From: Phaeoceros laevis
Taxonomy: Eukaryota; Anthocerotophyta; Anthocerotopsida; Notothyladales
DNA: 48,158 bases
Direction of reading: 5' to 3'
Assembly: GCA_049999765.1 (NCBI GenBank)
Contig: JBNGIQ010009409.1
Location: 10,945 to 59,102, forward strand
Shown here piece after piece: positions 32,996-41,909 of this stretch. The notes under the pieces were generated by a model. That model was not told where the DNA came from. It saw only the letters and a program-made list of their open reading frames with translations, and did not search any database. Every line of letters begins with the position of its first letter. The first letter of the stretch is position 1. The translations under genes were made by a program, and so were the position numbers.

Positions 32996-33097
32996 GTCTC
33001 CTAAAGTGACACAACTATTGATGAGTATTGGTTTTCCTAAGGGCGCATGCCAGTAGTACTAGTGTGCCTCATCAATACTTGTGTCACTTTAGGAGAC
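32996..33097. repeat. Long foldback hairpin, 30-nt arms
   Basis: Arms 32996-33025 and 33068-33097 are reverse complements over 30 nt with one mismatch (position 20 of the arm), enclosing a 42-nt loop. Each arm begins or ends with GTCTCC/GGAGAC. The geometry would suit a young microRNA-like precursor or a foldback/MITE remnant. No target-site duplication is obvious. Confidence 0.85.
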
Positions 33098-33519
33098 CGG
33101 CCATAATCATAGTACTACAGTACTACTACTACTATACTCTGCTACTTAGCTATGCTTTACACTTTGATGCGGGGGTGGAGGCCTGTAAGGTGTCGTCTCC
33201 AGCATTTTCCCCTTCTTGCTTTCGGCCCTTTCTTGGAGATTTCGTGGAGATTATTAAGGTTATACACTTTGACTATGCAGTAGTCACTCTCACTCCTTCA
33301 TGACATTCTCACATTCGGTTGATGTCAGGTATTGGGCACCCCCATAAGGGAGGAGATTAAATGTATGAACCCCAACTAAACGGAGTTTAAATTCCCTCAA
33401 ATCAAGGAATTTAAGGCTGTCGCATTTGCAGTTGATAAAGTAACCAGACATGCTAAGAGGATTTTGCTGCAGGTGTTTCACAAGCAGATGCCATCTGAAG
33501 TTGTGGACCTTGGGCCTTG

Positions 33520-33615
33520 ATATGCAGCACAATATGCTGTACCCAGGCCAGGCCAGGCCAGGCCATGCCATGCCATGTGCAGCATGGGGTGCAGTCCTTG
33601 AGCCAGGGCGTGCAC
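33520..33615. repeat. Dispersed repeat with GGCCA/TGCCA pentamers
   Basis: Matches about 20725-20825: a TGCAGCACAATATGCTGTACCC lead, an array of GGCCA then TGCCA units, and a GGGGTGCAGTCCTTGAGC tail. The pentamer array differs between copies in unit order and number, so it is evolving as a microsatellite inside an interspersed repeat. Confidence 0.7.
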
Positions 33616-34009
33616 ACATTAATTTTAAGAAGTCATACATTCAAGGTAAGTAGTGGGGCTTTGGGGTCTCTACTTTTCTTTGCTGACTTGCAGTCATTGG
33701 CAAATCCAGATGGCATGTCACAACCCTAGTTAGTGACTTCAAATGAAAAATGAAAGAGGCAACATCATTATCCCAAGTTGTTGGTGGTGATGTATTGTTG
33801 TGAAGTTTATAGTACATACACATGGGAATGAGTGGCTTAGGGTGTGAGAGTGTTGGGGTGGTGGTTAGCACTTCGGTGTGCTGCATTGTGCATGCAAGCG
33901 AATTTGAGAAAGGGTGTGTAAGCACAGCAAGGTGGTGTTGTATCTACTTTTGTGTTTATTAAGACATATTCCAAGAAGAAAACAATAACGAAAAGGGGGA
34001 CAGAAAAAT

Positions 34010-34129
34010 GGGTGCAACATTGGGGACCTCTCGGGAGTTCACCCATCCCAGTACCGATCCGACCCATGGGAGCTTGGCTACAGAGTTATGATGGGTTTTG
34101 GTTCACTTGCCCAGGTATGATCGCACCAC
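34010..34129 (-). ncRNA. 5S rRNA-like gene, complete ends
   Basis: Read from 34129 on the minus strand, the 120-nt length equals that of plant 5S rRNA. It begins GTGGTGCGATCATACC, has CCCATCATAACTCTGTAG, AAGC in the A-box position, and CTGGGATGGGTGAACTCC in the intermediate/C-box region. It ends GTTGCACCC, able to pair with the 5' strand as helix I. A T5 run (pol III terminator) follows immediately at 34003-34007. The centre (loop B to the A box) is diverged from canonical 5S. The upstream flank to about 34201 is shared with the 24-kb copy. It is either a diverged dispersed 5S gene or the 5S part of a Cassandra-type TRIM or 5S-SINE. Confidence 0.75.
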
Positions 34130-34300
34130 GAGCACCTACATGCCCGTCCACATTTTGTCCACGTCCAAGCGCGATAAATCACAATTACTAGTCGGGGTCA
34201 GAATAGCTCAACATATGATATGGCCACATGGTACATCCATATGAAAGCCAAAAAAATCAGTGGCAACAAAACTGTAACTATAAGTAACACAACCTCAGTC

Positions 34301-34412
34301 CAAAAGTGCTTAATAAAGTTCCTTCCTTCCTCAATAAAACTATGATTCCATGTTGCCATTCACTTTCAGACCACTCTTTCTGAGTAGGAAGGAACGTTAT
34401 TAAGCACTTTTG
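34301..34412. repeat. Second foldback hairpin, 27-nt arms
   Basis: Arms 34301-34327 and 34386-34412 are reverse complements over 27 nt with one mismatch. They enclose a 58-nt loop containing CATGTTGCCATTCACTTTC. The arm core is CAAAAGTGCTTAATAA. It is like the 33.0 kb hairpin in form but not in sequence. A MITE-like or microRNA-like element is possible. Confidence 0.85.
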
Positions 34413-34739
34413 AGCCCCAGCCGCACATATGACGAAAGGAATCAAAGGATCATAATATAGATAACAATATGGTATCAAGACATATAGACTATATAGAGTA
34501 GAGATATACAGACATACAGAGTAGACTTCCAAGTATATATAGCTTGTGTGCCGAAACTTGTGGATAAGGGAAGATGCAATATATGGGAGATACCCTCTTG
34601 CCTTCTTGATGCAATATATGGGAGATACCTTCCTTGCCTTCTTGCCAGTCAGTCACAGTACCTTCGGAAACAGCAAGTGGCCTATAACTAATTTCTTGGC
34701 TATTTGCAGGGATGCCGCACTCACTCACCTCTTCCAGGG

Positions 34740-35120
34740 AACCCAAGGTGGATCAAGTGGAAGGCCACTCTCTAGGCAATATGGATGTCATTTAAGATCA
34801 AGACAAGGTTCGGCCTTCACCATAGCTAAGAACAATGCTGTCACACCCTGGTATGAAGTGAGCAACAATTCTGTCAACACACCTTGGATATATACCTCCT
34901 TTTGCTGCTGGCTGCTGCTTAGCAAGTCTCATTTCTTCTGCCATGTTAAATTTGTTTAGCAAGGCCTGGGTCTTGAATCTGCACTCAGATGAAACACAGA
35001 TGTTCAGTTATGTTGGACCCTGCAACTAGACAACATGAAGTCTGATCAATTTGGACAACATCTCAACTCCGGCTCCTAATGCGTACTCGTACTGCCGTCA
35101 CAAGTACTAGTGTTGCTTAC
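34740..35120. repeat. Diverged dispersed repeat, copy 2
   Basis: The partner of 600-1130 in the same orientation, sharing GGCCACTCTCTAGG, TTTAAGATCA, CTGTCACACCCTGG, TCTGATCAATTTGG and CTCCGGCTC blocks. It lacks the palindrome found in copy 1. Confidence 0.5.
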
Positions 35121-35784
35121 GTCCCCTGGCCAGAGACCTGCTCTGTTCTTCTTTCCTTCTGTACCCTCCATGATAACTGGTTAGCTAAAACCTCCAGTTG
35201 CCAAGCAGAGAGCTGTTCTGCCTGAATCCAGCAGTTCTGAGCAGAAGATCATCTCCAGACTTCGAGTACTTACAACATTTTCTCAAAACAACGTCCGCCT
35301 CCATTCATGAGCCTCCCTTTTAAGTTGCTGCTTCTGAGAAAGGATTCTTGTGATCACATCTCTTCGAAACAGCATATCAACCCCAGGCCTCACCAGAAGT
35401 CTGGCTTGGAAGCCAATTGCGCATCAATTGAGGTTTCTTTCAGCTCCTGAAGCTTATAGAACCAGCCTCGGACATCATACAAGCAAGTAAATGACAAGCG
35501 CAATCTTGAGCAACCGGAATTCGAGGAGACGAGCGGCCAAGCGGTAGGGACGAGGCGGACAAGCGGTGGCAAGCGGAAAAGAAGTGGAACCATGCAGCCA
35601 AAGTCTCCAAGGCGGGCACACAGTACCCAACAGGAGTTGTATTCAATTCCCCCGAATTTGAACATGAATTCACATGCAAACAGGTACAACCGCGGGCCCG
35701 TCTGCAGGCTTGCGCAAACAGCAACCAGCTATAACCGCCTAGGTAGCTATCGATCTACGGGGCAGTCAGCTGCCAGTTGATCAC
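35121..35784. other. Spacer, no gene seen
   Basis: ORFs on both strands are short and unlike any family I know. Nothing else was noticed. Confidence 0.4.
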
Positions 35785-36570
35785 TCAAACGATGTGAGTG
35801 GGGTACGGGAAGATCCCCCAGTTTTTAGTCTGCGACTCTGGAGTCGGGTGAAGAAGGTATGTTTGAGGGCCTACAGTGAAGAGAACATTGGGAAGCAACA
35901 CATTGCGATGGGTTTTGGTGGCCTTGACGTGGGGCGAAACCATAGCCAGCTTCTCCCGAAACTGCACGTCGTTGTGCAGATGGTCGGCCAAACCTACCAC
36001 CGTCACCACCCACTTCTCTCGGTGGTTGCCGTGAGTGCCAGACGTTGCCACATGGGCAATTGTGCGGTGGTTTGATGCAAACGGGCCCTGGTCCAGGTGC
36101 TCTTCTCCCGGGCGCCGCCGCTCCACATGGAATACGAGAGTGCCAACCTGGTCCTGACCGTCCAGCTGATCAAAGTCCACAGGCACCTTCCTGTGGTTGC
36201 AGAAGGTGCGGAACTCCACTTGCAAGCGGCCCGAGAGCGCCACAGACATCTGGTCCACCCGGTGGAAACGGTCGTCGGCTCCCCGCCTCAGAGCCACGAA
36301 CTGCAGAGATCCACTGGGGAGCCTCGTCACGTCCACACGGGTCATGAGGTGCACATCATCGTTGGCGTATTGGCTTGAGAAATTGATGGAGTCAGGGGGG
36401 TTGAGGCTCCCCGGGATAGTCACTTCTCGCACAAAGCAAATGCCAACCCGCCCTCTCTCACCCCCAAGGGAGCCATGGAGGGCGTAGAAATACACCACAT
36501 GCTCAGGAGGCGGTTCGCTCACATGAACGGCATCGCCTGCATGGGAGAAGAACAGTCCGAACTCTGCCAT
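35785..36570 (-). CDS. Hypothetical protein
   Basis: ATG at 36570 gives 261 residues, starting MAEFGLFFSHAGDAVHVSEP. The same frame is open upstream to at least 36702 and encodes a hydrophobic stretch (LLINCLLLLCLQTAV) that could be a signal peptide if an upstream exon supplies the ATG. The body looks like a real folded protein (VGICFVREVTIPGSLNPPDS, HLMTRVDVTRLPSGSLQFVA, WVVTVVGLADHLHNDVQFRE). Codon use is even, with no low complexity. I cannot assign a family or function. No neighbouring gene suggests a pathway. Confidence 0.5.
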   Translation of the reverse strand: MAEFGLFFSHAGDAVHVSEPPPEHVVYFYALHGSLGGERGRVGICFVREVTIPGSLNPPDSINFSSQYANDDVHLMTRVDVTRLPSGSLQFVALRRGADDRFHRVDQMSVALSGRLQVEFRTFCNHRKVPVDFDQLDGQDQVGTLVFHVERRRPGEEHLDQGPFASNHRTIAHVATSGTHGNHREKWVVTVVGLADHLHNDVQFREKLAMVSPHVKATKTHRNVLLPNVLFTVGPQTYLLHPTPESQTKNWGIFPYPTHIV

Positions 36571-38624
36571 TGGAGACAATCTTTTGAGTTCGTGAGTTCG
36601 CACAGCTGTTTGTAAGCAGAGAAGGAGGAGGCAATTGATGAGAAGCCTGCCTGCCTTCTTACGGAGAAGGGTCCCCTTGAAAGTGCTTATGAAGGCCAAC
36701 ACGGATTCATGGATCGTGCATTTGAAGACCTGTCAGGTTTGTCAGCTACGGGAGACTTATAATTTCTCGGTTCACGAGATTGGGAACGCCTGTTACGATC
36801 AGACATGGACTTAACATCAGCACTGCTCGAGAGAGTACATCTTCCTTCCAAGGAGTGATTAGCCGGCGTCTCAGCATGGATTGAAAGAGAGTGCTCTGTC
36901 CTTGTGTTACGTAAATGGCGGCCCGACAGCGACCTTAGGACGTCAAAAACGGCCACACGCAACACGTTTGCTGCTTGACTGGTCCGATCATGATCGGTAC
37001 TGGTTGTAAACGCCCGTTCAAGTTGCCATCCAAGGTGAGTTGATCGGTGCTGCTTGTACTTCACGATCGGCACTCACAAATGAAGGGTCTGTCTTACGGC
37101 CTCATGATGGTTTCGCAATCGGTGCATCTTACTTGTTTGACGCTCAGTTTCCGCATTCCAAGGGGGCTGCTGGATCGTAAAACGTTAAAACACTGGCTTG
37201 GAAGTGATTAGCAGCAGGAAGTGCTTGCCAGTGTCAGTACTATGGAGCACGCAGAATTTTCTGCCATTCTGCTGTCCTTGAAGTCTATTGCACATGCATG
37301 CATCCGGCACGACCCCAACACCGTCCGGGCAGGTTGGCAGAGCAATTGTTTTCAGGCAAGTGTAAACACCAGGGCAGCAGGAAATTGTGTTTTCGTTTGC
37401 CAAGCTTTCGTCCCAAGAGATGGGGCCACTTACAAGTGAAGAAAACTACCTTGAAGAGGTTAGCCAAGAACATCCACGGATGCAAAAGTGGCAAACTGCA
37501 ATACGATTCATGAACCAGCACTACAATCTAACATCGTCCGCAAGGTTGCAATAGATTTGTACATGTATTGGAGTACTACTCCTGCACTACTCTGCCTTTT
37601 TTCCGCACCTTTCACTATATGGTTTCGCAAGAACCCCTCGTTCCATCAGGTAGTTAGCCAGTCTCACTGTCTCTTTCCTTGTCGGCATATACACGATGGT
37701 CCCCGCCACGCTTCAGGGAAGTTTGGCAAAGTGATGACACCCACAAACCCATTATTGTTTGTATGAGACAATCCTTTGTCGTTTTGCAATTCTCGTAAAC
37801 ACACATAATCAGTTCCTGCAGTCTGAGATAAGAAATCTGTTTCAGGCTGTCAGTGAGCTAAGTTATCACTATAGTAGAGCGCACTTACATGTCTGATCAG
37901 TTGGGATGAAACCCTGCGCAGTATGTGCTGACATAGCCGACCAGGGGCAGTATGTAGGACCAGTTGAGAGAGTGACCTGTGATTGCAGTTTGCATGACTG
38001 AGATGGGAACCTCATTGCTAGGGAACTCAGGGTCCCCTGCATGTCCCCAGTGTAATTGCGTGCCTGTGATGGCGGAACTGGAAACAGCTGTAAGGAAGGA
38101 CACCAAACCCTGTCGAACCGATCCTGCAGATACCCGTCACGGCAATAAACTCATTATGTGAGCATGACCAGAATTGCCCAATACAGAAGTCCATCGGCTC
38201 AGCTGATCAGACTGGGAATCAAAGCCACAGGAGACAGACTTTAAACAGGACCTTACGTTTGGCGCAATGCCCTCTTCAGTTCGGATCAGGCACACACTCA
38301 CACACACAGAAGAATTACGAGGTCCAGGGCGATGCGAAGCTTCCTCCCTCACACCTCCCTCTAATAATTGACCAGGCCAGGACTTGTCCTGTACACCTGG
38401 ATACAGATTCTAGATTGATACTTCAGATTCAAGACCCTCCAACTTTATACTTCAAGCTATTACTAGGGTGGTGACTGGTCCTGTCTATATGATATCTAAT
38501 TGGAGTGTGATGTTTGTCATTGTTTGATGAGCCCGTGATGGGTAACGCACTCGACTTCTACTGCTGCTCTTGCTGAAAAACCCTGCAATTGCTCCACCTA
38601 CAATTGCGCACTACTAACAACGTA
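36571..38624. other. 2-kb gap upstream of the first PPR gene
   Basis: No supported gene. The last ~60 nt before the PPR start are conserved with the DNA upstream of the second PPR gene and of the 4-kb fragment (AAAACCCT.CAATTGCTCCACCTA), and an in-frame TGA at 38574 limits the coding region. No confident promoter element is seen. Confidence 0.45.
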
Positions 38625-41600
38625 ATGCAACATCAGCGGTGTTCGACGCCAACCACTGGGGGGAAGGCCCACACCCTGGAGCTGGAGCGGCGTTTGAATG
38701 TGCTTCCGAGGCAATGGATTTACACAATCCGCCCATTCGTGCCCTGCAGTTGCTTAGCAGCCAAGCTAGCCATGCCGGACAATAGCATTGCAGTAGAGCG
38801 GCAAGAGTTGTTGTGGAGGCAGTATTTCTTAGACCGAACATTGTGGTGGGATTGCAGGACGAACAAGAAGAGCGCCCGCTCTCCTGACTTCAGGCACAAG
38901 GAGTCCAAGGAACCCCTACGGCTGAACAACTTCTACAAGCCTGACTGGGTGGATGCGCAGCTGGCTGTCTTGGACAAGCGGGATGGGCGGTCTGCTCTGC
39001 CTACATCCAACCCCTTGTTGCACCATACTGCTGGCGCTTCGACGGCGCCAGAGTGCCAAGGGTACGCAACTGCTCAGGCGGTGAGCGAACTGTGTGCGAA
39101 TGGGCAGTTAAGTCGAGCAGTTGACGCTTTGAGTGATTTAGCGGAGACACAATGTCGTGTGTCCACTTCCCTCCTGTACAGATTCATCCGGAGATGTGGG
39201 GCCGAGAAAAATGTGGTGTTGGGGCAACGACTCGATGATCTCACTGTCAAACTTGGGTACGAATCGAATACATTTTTGGGCAACCATCTCTTGCGCATGT
39301 TTGCATGTCAAGGCCGGTTACACGATGCTATGCAGGTGCTCAAAAGGGTGGCAAATCCTGATGTCTTCATGTGGTCCTCCATTATATCTGCACATGCTGA
39401 ATATGGGAAACCTAGTGAGGCCATCCAGCTGTACCATAAGATGCGTAGATCAGGGTTGGAGCCAGATAATCACATATTTGTCGCTGCCCTTCAAGCTTGT
39501 GCAAGAGCGGTGGATCTGGAATCTGGTAGGCAGGTGCACGCTGAGGTGTTGGAGAGCGGCATTCAGCCTAACATTTTTGTTTACAACTGCCTGGTGGACA
39601 TGTATGCAAAATGTGGGGAATTGGGAGATGCACGCAGGATTTTTGATAGTATGGTCACAAAGGATGCAGTGACATGGAATGCCATGATCGCTGGGTATGC
39701 AAAGTGTGGCCAGCTGGAAGATGCACGCAAGCTGTTTGACAGTCGGGCCACAAGGAATGCGGTAACATGGAATGCCATGATAAATGGGTATGCCGAGCAT
39801 GGTCTCGGTCTCCAGGCGCTGACATTGTATGCAAGGATGAAAGAGGAAGGCCCGCTTTTAGCAAACAGTGTTACGTTTGCTTGCCTGCTGAAGGCTTGTA
39901 CAAGTGCTTGTGCTCTACAGCAGGGCAGACAACTGCATTCAGAGGTCGTGGAAAGAGGACTACTTGAAGGTGACATAGTACTGGGCACATGTCTGGTAAA
40001 TATGTATGCAAAATGTGGCCAGTTGGAAGATGCACGCAAAGTGTTTGATAGTCTGTCCACAAGGAATGCAGTAACCTGGAATGCCATGATAAATGGGTAT
40101 GCTGGGCAAGGGCTTGGTCACCAGGCGCTCACATTGTATTCAAGGATGGAGCAAGAAGGCCTGATTTTAGCAGACAGTGCTACATATATTTGCCTCCTCA
40201 AAGCTTGTGCCAGTTCTGGTGCTCTTGTTCAAGGCAGGCAGCTGCATTCAGGGATCGTGGAAAGAGGACTACTTCAAGGTGACGTAGTCCTGGGCACTTG
40301 TCTTGTAAATATGTATGCAAAATGTGGCCAGTTGGAAGATGCACGCAAAGTGTTTGACAGTCTGTCCTCTAGGGATGCGGTAGCATGGAATGCCATGATA
40401 AATGGGTATGCTGACCATGGGCTAGGTCCCCAGGCGCTCACATTGTATGCAAGGATGGAGCAGGAAGGCCTGCTTCTAGCAGACAGTGCTACGTTTGCTG
40501 GCCTCCTGAAGGCTTGTACAAGTGCTGGTGCTTTACAGCAGGGCAGGCAACTGCATTCACAGGTCGTGGAAAGAGGACTACTTGAAGATGACGTAATCCT
40601 GGGCACTTGTCTGGTAAATATGTATGCGAAATGTGGCCAGTTGGAAGATGCATGCGAAGTGTTTGACAGTCTGTCTGCAAGGGATGCGGTAACATGGACT
40701 GCAATGATTAATGGATATGCTGAGCAAGGGTTCGGTCCCGAGGCGCTCACCTTGTATGCAAGGATGCAACAGGAAGGCCTGCTTTTAGCAAACAGTGTTA
40801 CATTTGCTTGCCTCCTGAAGGCTTGTACAAGTGCTGGTGCTCTACAGCAGGGCAGGCAACTGCATACAGAGGTCGTAGAAAGAGGACTACTTGAAGGTGA
40901 CACAGTACTAGGCACTTGTCTCGTAAATATGTATGCAAAATGTGGCCAGTTAGAAGATGCACGCAAAGTGTTTGACAGTTTGTCCACAAGGGATGCGGTA
41001 GCATGGAATGCCATGATAAATGGGTATGGTGCAAATGATGATGGCCAGAAGGGTGTAGCTTGTTTCGAAGAGATGATGCTGGCTGGTGTTCAGCCGAATG
41101 ACACCACATTTACTTGCCTTCTTGTATCATGCAGTCATGCGGGGCTGGTCAGTAAGGGTCGGCAGTATTTTGATGCTATGGTGAAACAGCATGGCCTTAC
41201 CCCGACAGCTGAGCATTATAATTGCATGGTTGATCTTCTTGGGCGGGCAGGCCATTTAGGTGACGCAGAGAAGATGCTGTTACCTATTGGTTGCGAAAAC
41301 GATGCTGTTGGGTTGATGTCATTGCTTAGTGCCTGCAAGCGGCATGGGGATATAGAGCGGGGAACACGGTGCTTTGAAAGTCTTGTTGAGCTGGATCCTC
41401 TGAGTGCCTCTGCATATGTGCTCATGGCCAATATGTACGCAGATGTAGATAGATGGGCGGATGTAGATAGAATCGAAAGGTTGAGAAAGTTAGCAGGCGC
41501 TAATAAGAAACCTGCAGTGGCAGGCATTGAGGTGAAGAGGCAGGTGCATACATTTGTTGTGGGGGATGAAAGGGATGACATTTCAAGCAAGGTTCGGAGT

Positions 41601-41909
41601 ACAAATGACCGTCTGAAGGAGGAAGGCGACCATGTCCCACAGACCAAGCTGGTGCTGAAGCCAGTGTCTGAGAAGGAGAAGGAAGATCAACTGTGTGGGC
41701 ATGCTGAGAAGCTAGCTTTGGCGTTTGGTCTCTTGAATACTCCCGATGGCACACCTCTGCTGGTAACGAAAAACCTACGGATGTGTGGGGACTGCCACTC
41801 TTCCACCGAGATTATGTCAAGGGTGGAAAAGAGGGACATCGTTGTAAGGGACGCATACCGTGTGCATCGGTTTCAGGCCGGGTCCTGTAGCTGTAAGGGT
41901 CGACAGTGA
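38625..41909 (+). CDS. PDF-PPR-DYW variant protein A (candidate U-to-C RNA editing factor)
   Basis: Intronless, 1094 residues from the first in-frame ATG (an in-frame TGA lies at 38574; the same MQHQR start is conserved in two relatives). Residues 60-118 match the PDF motif of plant OSB single-stranded-DNA-binding proteins: W64, WWD 74-76, PDFRHK 87-92, KPDWV. The usual Trp after LEU98 is Arg here. An L- and S-type lead follows, then four consecutive 103-residue P-L-S triplets (309-nt units starting 39777, 40086, 40395, 40704), P2-L2-S2, E1 and E2. The PG box is KKPAVAGIEV (K962-P-A). The DYW-type deaminase fold has H1026-A-E1028 and C1054-x-x-C1057 zinc/catalytic residues. It ends CSCKGRQ instead of CSCGDYW. 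PLS-DYW proteins are site-specific organelle RNA editing factors; the KPA and G-R-x features point to the class linked with U-to-C editing. The N-terminus is Arg-rich, as expected for organelle import. Confidence 0.88.
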   Translation: MQHQRCSTPTTGGKAHTLELERRLNVLPRQWIYTIRPFVPCSCLAAKLAMPDNSIAVERQELLWRQYFLDRTLWWDCRTNKKSARSPDFRHKESKEPLRLNNFYKPDWVDAQLAVLDKRDGRSALPTSNPLLHHTAGASTAPECQGYATAQAVSELCANGQLSRAVDALSDLAETQCRVSTSLLYRFIRRCGAEKNVVLGQRLDDLTVKLGYESNTFLGNHLLRMFACQGRLHDAMQVLKRVANPDVFMWSSIISAHAEYGKPSEAIQLYHKMRRSGLEPDNHIFVAALQACARAVDLESGRQVHAEVLESGIQPNIFVYNCLVDMYAKCGELGDARRIFDSMVTKDAVTWNAMIAGYAKCGQLEDARKLFDSRATRNAVTWNAMINGYAEHGLGLQALTLYARMKEEGPLLANSVTFACLLKACTSACALQQGRQLHSEVVERGLLEGDIVLGTCLVNMYAKCGQLEDARKVFDSLSTRNAVTWNAMINGYAGQGLGHQALTLYSRMEQEGLILADSATYICLLKACASSGALVQGRQLHSGIVERGLLQGDVVLGTCLVNMYAKCGQLEDARKVFDSLSSRDAVAWNAMINGYADHGLGPQALTLYARMEQEGLLLADSATFAGLLKACTSAGALQQGRQLHSQVVERGLLEDDVILGTCLVNMYAKCGQLEDACEVFDSLSARDAVTWTAMINGYAEQGFGPEALTLYARMQQEGLLLANSVTFACLLKACTSAGALQQGRQLHTEVVERGLLEGDTVLGTCLVNMYAKCGQLEDARKVFDSLSTRDAVAWNAMINGYGANDDGQKGVACFEEMMLAGVQPNDTTFTCLLVSCSHAGLVSKGRQYFDAMVKQHGLTPTAEHYNCMVDLLGRAGHLGDAEKMLLPIGCENDAVGLMSLLSACKRHGDIERGTRCFESLVELDPLSASAYVLMANMYADVDRWADVDRIERLRKLAGANKKPAVAGIEVKRQVHTFVVGDERDDISSKVRSTNDRLKEEGDHVPQTKLVLKPVSEKEKEDQLCGHAEKLALAFGLLNTPDGTPLLVTKNLRMCGDCHSSTEIMSRVEKRDIVVRDAYRVHRFQAGSCSCKGRQ

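Larger units (their letters stand above)
32441..34009. other. Repeat-rich spacer
   Basis: No gene. It contains a long foldback (32996-33097), a microsatellite-bearing dispersed repeat (33520-33615), short ACT/AGT runs near 33110-33135 and, at 32587-32607, a run of adjacent EcoRI, BamHI and ApaI recognition sequences. Confidence 0.5.

Noticed and set aside
39581-41014. Long minus-strand ORFs inside the PPR arrays
   Set aside because: They follow the repeat periodicity of the sense strand and translate its antisense; no independent features.
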